Shown here one piece after another: positions 43,149 through 52,796 of a stretch of 64,000 bases of DNA. This DNA is from AAA164-E04 sp964342825. Its GTDB lineage: Bacteria; Verrucomicrobiota; Verrucomicrobiia; Limisphaerales; AAA164-E04. Each line of letters starts with the position of its first letter. Positions within the stretch are counted from its first letter, which is position 1. The stretch is from the NCBI GenBank assembly GCA_964342825.1, contig CAYFHO010000005.1:62001-126000 (forward strand), read 5' to 3'. A program made the position numbers and the translations under genes. Below the pieces are notes generated by a model. The model saw only the letters and a program-made list of their open reading frames with translations, ran no database searches and had not been told where the DNA came from.

Positions 43149-45983
43149 ATGCATTTTTATCGAAACACGGGAAAAGCCATTCTCATGGGAGCGGTTGTTC
43201 TCCTGAATCTATCGAGTGAGAATTCAACACTGAAAGCCGATGCCCCCTTGGTGGCAGGCTATGAGCGTCTCAGACAAAGCGAAGAATCAAGTGCCATTGA
43301 GCGTGGGGAGCTGTTATTGGGAGAACTCAATTGCACCTCATGCCATCAAGCCAATGAAGAAGTAGCAAAGCGCGTATGGCCTCGATCCGCGCCGGATCTC
43401 GCCGCGGCAGGTGCTCGATTGACACCTCATTTCCTGCAATCCTACCTGTCAAATCCACAATCCAAAAAGAAGGGCGTGGTTATGCCGGACGTCTTCCATG
43501 CGTCTGAAGCAGCCGCAAAAGAAGGTGCCATCGACTTTCTGGTTCACTTTCTGGCATCACAGGGAGGCGGATTGGCACCTAACCGAATGGGTGGCTCGGA
43601 AGCTCTGGTTGAAAAGGGGCGAGACCTTTTTCACGAGGTGGGGTGCGTAGCTTGTCATGGACCCGAGGACAGTGTTGAAGATGGCCGCAGATATTTGGCT
43701 CTGGATTCATTGGCGGAAAAAACGACCCTGGACGCATTGGTGGAATTCCTGAAAAACCCTCATGCCACTCGTCCTTCAGGCCGCATGCCTGACCTGAGGT
43801 TAGATGCTTCGGAAGCCAGAGCCATCGGGGTATACTTGTTGAGGGACCAACTGAGTAACCCCCAATCCCTCGAAGCAGACCCAGGAGAGGAACCAGGGAT
43901 AGCCTTTGAGTATTATGAAGTTGATAATCTGCAGTCGCTTCCCGATTTCGATAACCTCACCCCCAAATTCAGCGGAGAATTAGACTCGATCACGCTTGAT
44001 TTGCCTAAATCAGGGAGAAAGTTCAATTTTGCAGTGAGGTACTACGGGCAGATCAAAATTGAAACAGCAGGTGTTTACCGTTTTGGAACGGCCTCCGATG
44101 ACGGATCGGCCATATTAATCAATGGTGAAACCGTAGTAGACAATGATGGAATCCATGGACGTCGCGTTCGAATGGGCCAGGTGGAATTGACCGCGGGTAA
44201 TCATGATTTTGAAGTTCACTTTTTCAACGGTGGAGCAGGAGCGGAACTGGCTGTTTTCTGGTCCGGCCCGGGAATTGAAGGTCGACGAGGTGCTCCGATT
44301 CCGTCCGAAGTCTTGGTTCGAAAAACAGGTAAACCAATGATTCCTGTTGGAACGGAAGACTTCACTTTGGATACCCAAAAAGCTCGTATGGGAGCTCAAA
44401 TGTTCACCGCCCTTCGTTGTGTTTCCTGTCACCCGATGAACGACTGGCAACCCATGCGACCTTCCAAAGCTCTGGCGGATTTAAATCTGAACAGTGAAGA
44501 AGGTTGCCTCGGCGGTTCCATACGACGAGGGTTACCAGATTACAGCCTGTCTGAAGAACAACGTTCGGACATTCTGGCTGCCTTGGGCTCTTACGAAGAT
44601 TCAGTGAAACCATTAAGCTCAGAGGAAACAGTGAATCGCACGCTCGCTGCATTCAACTGTTATGCCTGTCACCAACGCGATGGTGTGGGCGGGCCTTCCG
44701 ATGCAGTGGCATCCGAATATTTTGATACGGCCTTTGAAATTGATCTTGGAGAAGAAGGTAAAATCCCGCCCACGCTGAATCACATTGGCGCCAAATTCAA
44801 ACCAGAAGCGTTGGCAAGCATTTTGACCTCCGATGACCTCCATGTCCGTCACTACATGGCAACCCGGATGCCAGCATTCCCTGAATCAATAACCCATCAG
44901 TTTGTGGAAGCAGTCGGCGCCGTTGACCAGCAAGCAACCTTTGCAACAGGGCCGGAATTTTCCGAAGAAGCAGCCGCCATCGGCCAAAAATTTATAGGCG
45001 TGACTGGTCTTGCCTGTATCACTTGTCATCAAGTCGCTGGTCAGGATGCACTGGCCATTCAAGGGATCGATCTTTCAACCGTTTACGATCGAGTGCAACC
45101 GGGTTGGTTTAAAGCGTTTTTATTGAACCCGGCTTCATTCAATGAAGAAACCCGTATGCCTCAATTTTGGCCCGAAGGGCAATCCGCATTTCAGGACATT
45201 CTGGATGGCGACGCCGGTAAACAAATTGACTCCATCTGGTCCTATTTCTCCCTTAAAAACTCCATGCCATTACCAGTTGGTATTGTTCCCAAAGGAGAAA
45301 TTGCCATGGAATTGGTACCTGCAGATAAGCCCATCGTGCATCGCACGTTTATGAAAGATGTGGGACCCAGAGCCATTCTGACAGGGTTCCCTGAAAAACT
45401 AAATGTGGCCTATGATTTCAATGTAGTGCGCATGGCCAAGGTATGGCGCGGTCGATTCTTTGATCACTCAGGGGTTCAGAGTGGTCGTACGGACACGTTT
45501 TTGGGACCTCTCGGAACTGATGTATTGGATCTTCCCACAGGTCCAGCATTCTCATTCCTGGACGCACCAGAAAGCCCATGGCCTCAGCCCGAACTAACCA
45601 GTCGAAATCTGGGAGGTCGATTCAAAGGCTACTCTCTCGATCAGGAATCCAATCGCCCTGTTTTCAAATACCAGTTGGAAACAGCGACCATTGAAGAAGC
45701 ACCTGAACCCATCATTCAACCCGGAGGTGCCATTCTGAGACGTAACTTTAATATCGAGGCCGACAGTGCTTCAAAAGGCTTGCATTTTCTGGCAGCTGAA
45801 GGAGAGAAACTGGAACAGCTTTCGAATGATCGATTCCGAGTGGGTGACGAATATGAGGTTCAAATCAAAGGAACTTTTCCATTAAAACCCATCATTCGTG
45901 TTCAGGACGGAAAGACTCAAGTTCTGATTCCGGTTCCATTGGATCAAGGAGAAGCATCGGTGGAACAGATCATCAAATGGTAA
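43149..45983 (+). CDS. Secreted pentahaem cytochrome c protein with PA14 domain
   Basis: A 944-residue exported redox protein. A signal peptide covers ~1-31. Five CxxCH haem sites are visible: CTSCH (C62), CVACH (C166), CVSCH (C424), CYACH (C504) and CITCH (C623). A PA14-like domain lies at ~255-385 (FAVRYYGQIKIETAGVYRF, then ASDDGSAILINGETVVDN). The C-terminal ~250 residues are beta-rich without a known motif. Combinations of cytochrome and PA14 modules are typical of Planctomycetes and Verrucomicrobia. The next gene, a sorbosone-dehydrogenase-like propeller, follows after 12 bases, so electrons from sugar oxidation may pass through this protein. Confidence 0.9.
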   Translation: MHFYRNTGKAILMGAVVLLNLSSENSTLKADAPLVAGYERLRQSEESSAIERGELLLGELNCTSCHQANEEVAKRVWPRSAPDLAAAGARLTPHFLQSYLSNPQSKKKGVVMPDVFHASEAAAKEGAIDFLVHFLASQGGGLAPNRMGGSEALVEKGRDLFHEVGCVACHGPEDSVEDGRRYLALDSLAEKTTLDALVEFLKNPHATRPSGRMPDLRLDASEARAIGVYLLRDQLSNPQSLEADPGEEPGIAFEYYEVDNLQSLPDFDNLTPKFSGELDSITLDLPKSGRKFNFAVRYYGQIKIETAGVYRFGTASDDGSAILINGETVVDNDGIHGRRVRMGQVELTAGNHDFEVHFFNGGAGAELAVFWSGPGIEGRRGAPIPSEVLVRKTGKPMIPVGTEDFTLDTQKARMGAQMFTALRCVSCHPMNDWQPMRPSKALADLNLNSEEGCLGGSIRRGLPDYSLSEEQRSDILAALGSYEDSVKPLSSEETVNRTLAAFNCYACHQRDGVGGPSDAVASEYFDTAFEIDLGEEGKIPPTLNHIGAKFKPEALASILTSDDLHVRHYMATRMPAFPESITHQFVEAVGAVDQQATFATGPEFSEEAAAIGQKFIGVTGLACITCHQVAGQDALAIQGIDLSTVYDRVQPGWFKAFLLNPASFNEETRMPQFWPEGQSAFQDILDGDAGKQIDSIWSYFSLKNSMPLPVGIVPKGEIAMELVPADKPIVHRTFMKDVGPRAILTGFPEKLNVAYDFNVVRMAKVWRGRFFDHSGVQSGRTDTFLGPLGTDVLDLPTGPAFSFLDAPESPWPQPELTSRNLGGRFKGYSLDQESNRPVFKYQLETATIEEAPEPIIQPGGAILRRNFNIEADSASKGLHFLAAEGEKLEQLSNDRFRVGDEYEVQIKGTFPLKPIIRVQDGKTQVLIPVPLDQGEASVEQIIKW

Positions 45984-45995
45984 GGGGGAATCCAC

Positions 45996-47546
45996 ATGGA
46001 AACAATAAAATCAGCTTTAAGAACCGAAACGACTATGGCAACTCACTTGAAACAACAATTCATGGGCAGGTTAGGCGCAATGACAATGGCCGGGCTCATT
46101 GCCTGCAGCTTTGTAAAAGCAGCTGAGGAATCCGATTATTATCAGATTGAAACCTTTCCCACTGAAGATTTGCCAATGGAAGTAGGCGCCATGACATTGC
46201 TGTCCGATGGGAACCTTCTGATCGGTACAAGGAGGGGAGATGTGTATGTTCTGGAGAAGCCTTATGGCGATCCGGCAGACGCCGTATTTCGCCCATGGGC
46301 AAAAGGCCTGGCGCAGCCATTGGGTTTTTTGGAACACAACGGTTGGATTTATACGGCTCAACGTGGAGAGCTTTCCCGCATGAAAGACAGTAATGGGGAC
46401 GGTGAGGCCGACGCTTTTGAAACCGTCTGTGATGCCTGGGACATTTCAGGAAACTATCATGAATACAACTTCGGTCCACGAATGGACAAAGAAGGCTTTA
46501 TGTGGATCACCCTGAACAAGCCTTTTGGAGGACAACCCTATGCAGATCCGGAAATCAAACAGGCCCACTGGCGCGGATGGGCGGTGAGGGTTCATCCCGA
46601 GACTGGCGAAATGTTTCCAATGGCGGCTGGATTAAGATCTCCGGCCGGCGTGGAAGACAGCCCATGGGGCGATATATTCTACACTGATAATCAAGGTGAA
46701 TGGTGCAATGCCTCCAAATTGTCGCATCTAGAATTTGGGGACTATCACGGCCATCCGTGGGGATTGCCTACCCAGAAACTTGCGGGTGCCCCTTTCGACA
46801 CCATGCCTCAACCCGTCTCTGGAACCTTCATGAAAGACATGCATCAACAAATCCCTCAGTTCAAGATGCCGGCCGTTTGGTTTCCATACGATAAGATGGG
46901 TAAAAGCCCCAGTGGCTTGCGGTGGGATTTAACTGACGGAAAATTTGGACCTTTTGCCGGTCAGTTATTCGTCGCGGATCAGCACCACGCATCGGTCATG
47001 AGGGTTCATCTGGAAAATGTTGACGGTCACTGGCAGGGTGCCTGTTTTCCTTTTCGTGAGGGCTTTCAATGTGGAATCATCCGTATTTGTTTTGGCAAAG
47101 ATGCTTCCCTGTTTGTCGGTATGTCCAACGCGGGATGGGGGGGCAGGGGCAATCGTCCCTGGGGATTACAACGTTTGAAATGGACCGGTAAGATTCCGTT
47201 CGAAGTCCATGAAATGAAGGCACAGCCTGACGGGTTTGAGCTAACCTTTACAGAACCAGTCAATGCTGAATCGGCAGGTGATGTGGAATCTTATGAGATG
47301 GAGAGTTACACTTATCGACTGGAAAGCCGCTATGGTGGGCCTGAAGATGACAAGAAAGAAGTCGAAATCACTCAAGCCATCGTTTCAGAAGACGGACTTC
47401 GTGTTCGATTAAAAATTGAACCAATCCGCGCAGGATATGTGCATGAACTGCACATGGAGGGAGTCACCAGCAAAAGTGGAGATAACCTATTACACGATGA
47501 AGCTTATTACACTTTGGTCAATATCCCGGCGGATGCCCACCTCTGA
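45996..47546 (+). CDS. Secreted sorbosone/PQQ-type dehydrogenase-like beta-propeller
   Basis: A 516-residue exported propeller protein. The ATG at 45996 has a strong ribosome-binding site (AAGGGGG, 45982-45988), giving a leader with signal segment MTMAGLIACSFVKA. Patterns of the glucose/sorbosone dehydrogenase family are DGNLLIGTRRGDVYVLE, GLAQPLGFLEHNGWIYTAQR, DSNGDGEADAFETVCDAW and GLRSPAGVEDSPWGDIFYTD. A C-terminal Fn3/Ig-like part follows from ~410. Residues that bind PQQ cannot be assigned by eye. It is 12 bases after the PA14 cytochrome gene and both likely work together. Confidence 0.86.
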   Translation: METIKSALRTETTMATHLKQQFMGRLGAMTMAGLIACSFVKAAEESDYYQIETFPTEDLPMEVGAMTLLSDGNLLIGTRRGDVYVLEKPYGDPADAVFRPWAKGLAQPLGFLEHNGWIYTAQRGELSRMKDSNGDGEADAFETVCDAWDISGNYHEYNFGPRMDKEGFMWITLNKPFGGQPYADPEIKQAHWRGWAVRVHPETGEMFPMAAGLRSPAGVEDSPWGDIFYTDNQGEWCNASKLSHLEFGDYHGHPWGLPTQKLAGAPFDTMPQPVSGTFMKDMHQQIPQFKMPAVWFPYDKMGKSPSGLRWDLTDGKFGPFAGQLFVADQHHASVMRVHLENVDGHWQGACFPFREGFQCGIIRICFGKDASLFVGMSNAGWGGRGNRPWGLQRLKWTGKIPFEVHEMKAQPDGFELTFTEPVNAESAGDVESYEMESYTYRLESRYGGPEDDKKEVEITQAIVSEDGLRVRLKIEPIRAGYVHELHMEGVTSKSGDNLLHDEAYYTLVNIPADAHL

Positions 47547-47562
47547 TACCGTGGCATTGTAT

Positions 47563-48495
47563 TCAATCACTTAGTATTTCCTTAAATGCATATTCAGGCC
47601 GGTCTCCTTCCAGGTGGACCGGCCTGTTTTTTATTTGATGCCTGAACCAAGTTCTCTGACGTTTGGCAAATTGCCATGTTTTGTTTTGGATGGATTGAAT
47701 CATTTCATCCAGACTCCACGTCCCTTCCAAGTATTCCACAATCTGACGATAACCGATGGCCTGATTTGCAGTCGAATTTTGCCTGAGTCCCTTGTTCAGA
47801 AGTTGCTTGGTTTCCTCGATCCAACCCGCTTGTATCATGATTAAAACGCGGTCATGGATACGCTTCCTTAAAACCTCAGCAGGGCGAACCAAGACACAAA
47901 ATCGTGAAGGATCAATGATACTGGAACGCTTCCAATCAGATTTAAACGAAGCAAATGACCGACCCGTTAACCGAAATACTTCCAGTGCCCTTATCAATCG
48001 CCTTTTGTTGTGTAAATCAATCTCCTCATAGGTGTGAGGATCACTTTCTTTCAATTCACATCTCAATTCTTCAATCGATAAATCTTCCAGATCACGCCTG
48101 ACGCTTTCATCGGAGGGGGGGCCTTTTCCAATCCCATGAATAAGAGCCTGAAAATAAAGTCCGGTACCACCGCAGAAAATTACTTTTCGACCCCGTTGAT
48201 GAACATCTGCGGCGGCACGAAGTGCTTCCTGTCGGAACCTTGCAGCGTCATAAGATTCATTTAAATCCACGACATCGATCATGTGATGAGGAACGGCGGC
48301 AAGTTCATCTGAGCTTGGCTTGGCCGTTCCAATGTCCATTCCCTGATAAACTTGCATGGAGTCCACAGAGACAATTTCAGCCTGAATTTGTTCTGCCAAT
48401 TTGATCGCGAGATGGGTCTTGCCAGAGGCGGTCGGGCCGGCAATCCAATAGGCAGATTTTAATAAGGAGTTCAGGTTGGAGTCAGAGTATTCCAT
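47563..48495 (-). CDS. miaA: tRNA dimethylallyltransferase
   Basis: Adds dimethylallyl to A37 of tRNAs reading UNN codons. The P-loop is GPTASGKT and further marks are VSVDSMQVYQGMDIGTAKP, FCGGTGLYFQAL and ANQAIGYRQ. The ATG at 48495 gives 310 residues; a TTG seven codons upstream overlaps the lspA stop (TTGA) and is possible. Its last ~20 codons also contain the intrinsic terminator that serves the convergent dehydrogenase gene. It follows lspA and glnD on the same strand. Confidence 0.95.
   Translation of the reverse strand: MEYSDSNLNSLLKSAYWIAGPTASGKTHLAIKLAEQIQAEIVSVDSMQVYQGMDIGTAKPSSDELAAVPHHMIDVVDLNESYDAARFRQEALRAAADVHQRGRKVIFCGGTGLYFQALIHGIGKGPPSDESVRRDLEDLSIEELRCELKESDPHTYEEIDLHNKRRLIRALEVFRLTGRSFASFKSDWKRSSIIDPSRFCVLVRPAEVLRKRIHDRVLIMIQAGWIEETKQLLNKGLRQNSTANQAIGYRQIVEYLEGTWSLDEMIQSIQNKTWQFAKRQRTWFRHQIKNRPVHLEGDRPEYAFKEILSD
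47595..47632 (+). terminator. Intrinsic terminator inside the 3' end of miaA
   Basis: A 10-base perfect stem CAGGCCGGTC / GACCGGCCTG with a 12-base loop is followed by TTTTTT on the plus strand, 49 bases after the dehydrogenase stop codon. The same bases encode the last part of MiaA on the other strand. Confidence 0.9.
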
Positions 48496-48512
48496 ACCAT
48501 CTTCTGAACTGC

Positions 48513-49055
48513 TCAAGGTTTGAGATCGAGTTCAGACTGCTTAGGGGGTGCAGAGGATATAACAGGCGTTGATTTTGAGGCGTTCTCTTTTTGCAAAGAA
48601 ATAATGAACAGAAGCCCCACCCCAACACAGATGGCAGAATCTGCAATATTGAAAGCCGGGAACCCGATTTCGCCTCCTCCTTTTCGATAGGTAAAAAAGT
48701 AAATGAAATCGACTACATGGCCGATTCGCCATCGATCGATCAGGTTTCCAATGATGCCTCCAAACATCAATCCCAGAGCTATCTGACCAATCAAGCGGTC
48801 GGCGTCAAAGTGTTTACGAGCAGAGAACAGAACAATCAATGCAATCACGGCAACAACTGCCAACACATTATTATTGTCTCGAAACATGCTCCATGCGGCA
48901 CCGGTATTCCCCCAATGCACCAGACGGAAAAAACCTTCGACCCACTCGCTTTGCCCATTCAAGGGAAGATGCTGCATGACCATAAACTTGGTCAACTGAT
49001 CGGCTGCAATGACGATTACAGAAATAAAAAGAAGTCGAAGTAGAGGTGATTTCAT
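48513..49055 (-). CDS. lspA: Lipoprotein signal peptidase (signal peptidase II)
   Basis: Inner-membrane aspartic protease that cleaves the signal peptides of lipoproteins. The 180-residue product has four transmembrane helices and both family motifs: GGIIGNLIDRWRIGHVVDF (D107, catalytic D116) and FPAFNIADSAI (catalytic D139). A Pro/Lys-rich C-terminal tail is extra. It lies 16 bases after glnD and its stop touches the alternative TTG start of miaA. Several lipoproteins in this window are its likely substrates. Confidence 0.95.
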   Translation of the reverse strand: MKSPLLRLLFISVIVIAADQLTKFMVMQHLPLNGQSEWVEGFFRLVHWGNTGAAWSMFRDNNNVLAVVAVIALIVLFSARKHFDADRLIGQIALGLMFGGIIGNLIDRWRIGHVVDFIYFFTYRKGGGEIGFPAFNIADSAICVGVGLLFIISLQKENASKSTPVISSAPPKQSELDLKP

Positions 49056-49071
49056 GGAACAAACTCAGAGA

Positions 49072-51849
49072 TCATGAACGATTCGCCAGGTCCAGGGCTT
49101 TGGTCAACGCGATGTTGATTTTTTTCTGTTCAGCCTTGGTTGTGATTTTATTACCGTCTTCGTTTTGAATATAAAAACTGTCAATGGCAGCACCCTTCTC
49201 AGTGAGAATCTTCGCATACGAAAGATCGATCTTCAATTCGGCAAATACTTTGGATACTATATAAAGCAGCCCAACTCTGTCTTCAGTTTCAATTTCGACG
49301 ATGGTTCGCCTGGGCATTCGGTCGTTGTCAAAACTGACGGTTGTCGGGATGGTATCACGTTCTGCAGCTTGGTAAAGGGGTGGCGTCTGACAAGCTTTGG
49401 CAACGAGCTTGTCCAAATCTGTATTTTCATTAAGCACGTCTTTGATTATTTTGCTGAACTTATCCCTCTTGAATTTTTTTACCAGTCCACCGGATCCCGC
49501 ATCAACCACCTCAAAACTGTCAATCACGATCCCATCTTTTCGAGAAAAAATGCGCGCGCTTAAGATATTCAAACCTGCCGCTGTCAGTGCTCCAGTGAAT
49601 TTCGTGAATATGGAATGGCGATCCCAGGTACAAATGTCGACCACTGAGAAACCCCGGTCGCGCTGATGCCGCCAATGAACAATTGGTTCCAACGCACGAT
49701 CCTGCCTGCTCACCTGCCTCCACATGAAACGATGAGCCAAATGAACATCTTCCGCCATCTGTGAACGAGGTCGGTTTCTAAAATAACGATGAGGCATGTT
49801 ATCCACATGCGCATCGATTTCGTCATCTTTGATGCTCGGTTTGACTTCCGAACGCAACCACTCCTTAACCTGGATTTTCTCGTCCTCAAGAGCCTGTTCT
49901 TCAACAGCATTGCCAGCCAATGCACGACTGGTGCGATCATGCAGTGTCCAAAGAAGCGATTCTTTAAAACCTGTCCACAAGGCATCACTGGTTCCCATCG
50001 AATCTGCAAACGTCAGGAGGGTAAGCATGTTGAGCCGTTCTTGATTTCCGATAACCTGAGCAAAGGTACTGATTTCGTTGATGTCCTCCAAATCATGGCG
50101 TTGCGACGTCTCAGCCATCGTCAAATGGTGTTCGACAAGGATCGCAAGCGTTTTCTTATCCTCCTCAGGAAGCTCCAAACGCTGAGCAACTCTCAATGCG
50201 ATGTCGATGCCTATATCAGAATGAGAGCGTCCCTTTTTTTTGCTCGACTTGCCTGTATCATGCAACAGCAAGGCTAAATATAAAATATAGGGTGAATCAA
50301 TTTCATCAAAAATCCTGGTGTAGTGTTTGTGAAAGGATTGGTCCGCATCCCAAATTTTATCCAGGTGCTCAAGACACCTCAATGTGTGTTCATCGGTGGT
50401 ATACATGTGGAAGAATTCATGTTGCACCATTCCGGTAAGGTTGCCGAATTCAGGGATGTATTTTCCAAGCACGCCGACTTCATGCATCATGCGTAAAATC
50501 TGCCCAACGTTTCCCCGCTCACTAATGATTTCCAGGAAAGTTTCTCGAACATGTTTGTCCGTTTGAAAATCCTTTTTGATGATCTGCAATCCGTGCCTCA
50601 TCATCTGTGCTGTTCTGGGATGAATGCGCAAACCACGTTGTTGCGCCTGCAAAAAGATACGCATCATCCGACGAGGTTGTTCCCGAAAGACTCGCCATGA
50701 CGGAACTCGGATCCATTCGTCTTCAAAAATAAAACCATCAACGGGTTTAGGTGGTTCATCAACCGGTCTTGGAAAAATTTTTTGCCAGAGTGATTTTCTT
50801 TTAGGCTTGGGGTCAAGAGCCAGACTTTCTTCCAGTTGACGCGTGAGCAAAAAGATCTGGCGCATGTGAAAGTACACCATCTGCATGAATGCCTCGATGC
50901 GTTTACTTGGAGAAGTCTCCTTGAATCCCAGACCATAAGCGATGGCGGGCTGAATACTTTTGTATAATTTGTCCTCAGCCCGGTTTTTTCGGTAGTGCAT
51001 CTCATTGCGCACTCGCTGCAGAAAGTCATAGGCCTCGGTGAGATGTCGGTATTCGGCTTGATTAATATGATTGCCTTTGAGGAGTTCTTCGAGCGATTTG
51101 ACCCTGTATTTGAAATAGGCCATCCAGATGAGGTTTTGGTAATCTCGAAGTCCCCCACACCCATTCTTGATTTCAGGCTCCTGCATGAAGGGGGTGTTGC
51201 CGTACTTGGCGCGTCTGGAACGTTGATCAGCCAACCTGGCAGCGAGGTAATTGTCCTCCTGGCCTTTCACACACTTTTCGAGCATGACTTTCTGCATTTT
51301 CAAATACAGAGCACCATTTCCGGCGAGCAGCCTTGTTTCTATCAAAGATGTTTTGGTTTTGACATCTTCATTGGAGTAAAGAACACAATCAGCGATGTTT
51401 CGGGTGATGTAGCCCAGCTTGAGTTTCATATCCAGCAGCGCGGTATGAAAGGCAGCACAAAATTTTTCCATCCAGGGTTCGGCTCCACTTCTTTTGAATC
51501 CTCCCTCGCTGAGAATCATGATGTCCACATCACTTTGTGGATTCAATTCGTGACGCCCGTATCCTCCAAAAGCCACTGCTGACAATTTGGCTTCGGCTGG
51601 AATTTCTTCTGCGTACAAGGTTGAGACATCACTGAAAAGATGGGTCATGATCAGATCCATCATGTGTGACCTGGCATGCACTATCGTTATCCCACCAGTC
51701 CCTGTGCGGTGCTCAGTCCTCAACTTTAATGTCACCTTCTTGAGAAAAGACCGATAAGGAGCAATGTCCACAGCCCCATTGCGAATATTACTGTTCTTGC
51801 CGAGCTTTTCTTCGGCTAAGGCATCAATTTGCTCGTGGAGAGAATTCAT
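49072..51849 (-). CDS. glnD: [Protein-PII] uridylyltransferase / uridylyl-removing enzyme
   Basis: Bifunctional nitrogen sensor of 925 residues. The nucleotidyltransferase motif GGYGRHELNPQSDVDIMIL is near residue 93, the HD phosphohydrolase motif LLLHDTGKSS near 526-535, and two ACT domains lie at ~720-800 and ~850-920 (RRTIVEIETEDRVGLLYIVS). All domains of GlnD are present in order, and the length is normal. A short inserted segment rich in Lys/Pro (PKPKRKSLWQKIFPRP) lies before the HD part. No PII or glutamine synthetase gene is nearby. It begins a run with lspA and miaA. Confidence 0.94.
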   Translation of the reverse strand: MNSLHEQIDALAEEKLGKNSNIRNGAVDIAPYRSFLKKVTLKLRTEHRTGTGGITIVHARSHMMDLIMTHLFSDVSTLYAEEIPAEAKLSAVAFGGYGRHELNPQSDVDIMILSEGGFKRSGAEPWMEKFCAAFHTALLDMKLKLGYITRNIADCVLYSNEDVKTKTSLIETRLLAGNGALYLKMQKVMLEKCVKGQEDNYLAARLADQRSRRAKYGNTPFMQEPEIKNGCGGLRDYQNLIWMAYFKYRVKSLEELLKGNHINQAEYRHLTEAYDFLQRVRNEMHYRKNRAEDKLYKSIQPAIAYGLGFKETSPSKRIEAFMQMVYFHMRQIFLLTRQLEESLALDPKPKRKSLWQKIFPRPVDEPPKPVDGFIFEDEWIRVPSWRVFREQPRRMMRIFLQAQQRGLRIHPRTAQMMRHGLQIIKKDFQTDKHVRETFLEIISERGNVGQILRMMHEVGVLGKYIPEFGNLTGMVQHEFFHMYTTDEHTLRCLEHLDKIWDADQSFHKHYTRIFDEIDSPYILYLALLLHDTGKSSKKKGRSHSDIGIDIALRVAQRLELPEEDKKTLAILVEHHLTMAETSQRHDLEDINEISTFAQVIGNQERLNMLTLLTFADSMGTSDALWTGFKESLLWTLHDRTSRALAGNAVEEQALEDEKIQVKEWLRSEVKPSIKDDEIDAHVDNMPHRYFRNRPRSQMAEDVHLAHRFMWRQVSRQDRALEPIVHWRHQRDRGFSVVDICTWDRHSIFTKFTGALTAAGLNILSARIFSRKDGIVIDSFEVVDAGSGGLVKKFKRDKFSKIIKDVLNENTDLDKLVAKACQTPPLYQAAERDTIPTTVSFDNDRMPRRTIVEIETEDRVGLLYIVSKVFAELKIDLSYAKILTEKGAAIDSFYIQNEDGNKITTKAEQKKINIALTKALDLANRS

Positions 51850-51912
51850 TATTTATGCGGGGCCCTTTTTATATGCGTCAAAGGTGAATTTTGAATGACC
51901 CGAAGGACCTGA

Positions 51913-52755
51913 TTATTCTGATAAAGACTGGATGTTATAAAACTGGGCCGCAGTTCGTCCGTAAATCCATTCCTGATCCTGAATCGAAAGTTGATCAATA
52001 AAGTTTTTCGCCAAATCAAAAACTTGTGAGTAATCACCAGCAAGCAGGCAAACCGGCCAATCGGAACCATACATCAGTCGATTGGGAGGAAAGATTTCCA
52101 AAATGGTTTCCAAGTAGGGCTTCATGTCTTCCTGCTTCCACTCTTTCCAGTCTGCCTCGGTAATCATACCTGAGATTTTGCAGGTCACATTTGGGAATTT
52201 TGAAATTTCAGTGATGAGGTTTTTCCATGGTTGCAAGGTTCCTTCCTTGATAGAAGGCTTGGCAATGTGATCAATCACAAAGGGTTGATCTGGAAACTTC
52301 TCAACTAAGCTGAGAGCTGCTTCCAACTGTTTGGGAAATATGAGGATATCGTAGGTAAGTTCATGGTTCTTGAGTTGGCGGATGCCATTAAGAAACTCTG
52401 GACGTAGCATGAAAGCATCATCAGGTTCATCCTGGACGACATGTCTGACTCCTACGAATCGTGGATGACTCGCAAACTCTGTTAATTGCGCGTCAATCTG
52501 GTCAGAACACAAATCCACCCAACCTACTACTCCAAGGATTTGACTGCATTCTTCCGCCAATTTAAGCAACCATCTTGACTCGTCCAAAGTCTGGCGTGCT
52601 TGCACGGCAATGGAACCATCGAAATTGAATTTAATCAATTCCGGTGCCAGATCACTCGGCAAAAAACTCCGACGGAGCACACTCAATTCTTCGGTGATCC
52701 ATGGATAATCTTCCGGCTGATATTCCCAGAAATGTTGATGGGCATCGATTCGCAT
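51913..52755 (-). CDS. Amidohydrolase 2 family protein, sugar lactonase-like
   Basis: A 280-residue TIM-barrel hydrolase similar to L-fucono-1,5-lactonase or L-rhamnono-lactonase. Metal ligands are H6 and H8 in MRIDAHQHFW; VIDHIAKPSIKEG and MYGSDWPVC carry the later His and Asp residues. The ATG at the MRIDAHQ position is chosen because the 12 earlier codons are not part of the fold. It fits the polysaccharide-degrading outlook of the genome. It lies between glnD and the HEAT-repeat gene and may be a transcript with the latter (41-base gap). Confidence 0.87.
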   Translation of the reverse strand: MRIDAHQHFWEYQPEDYPWITEELSVLRRSFLPSDLAPELIKFNFDGSIAVQARQTLDESRWLLKLAEECSQILGVVGWVDLCSDQIDAQLTEFASHPRFVGVRHVVQDEPDDAFMLRPEFLNGIRQLKNHELTYDILIFPKQLEAALSLVEKFPDQPFVIDHIAKPSIKEGTLQPWKNLITEISKFPNVTCKISGMITEADWKEWKQEDMKPYLETILEIFPPNRLMYGSDWPVCLLAGDYSQVFDLAKNFIDQLSIQDQEWIYGRTAAQFYNIQSLSE

Positions 52756-52796
52756 GCAGTCATTATGTGAAATCCTTGTGCTTGGTGTCAAAGACT

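Noticed and set aside
50995..51582. A 195-codon plus-strand frame inside glnD
   Set aside because: It lies fully antisense to the nucleotidyltransferase part of glnD; a coding shadow.
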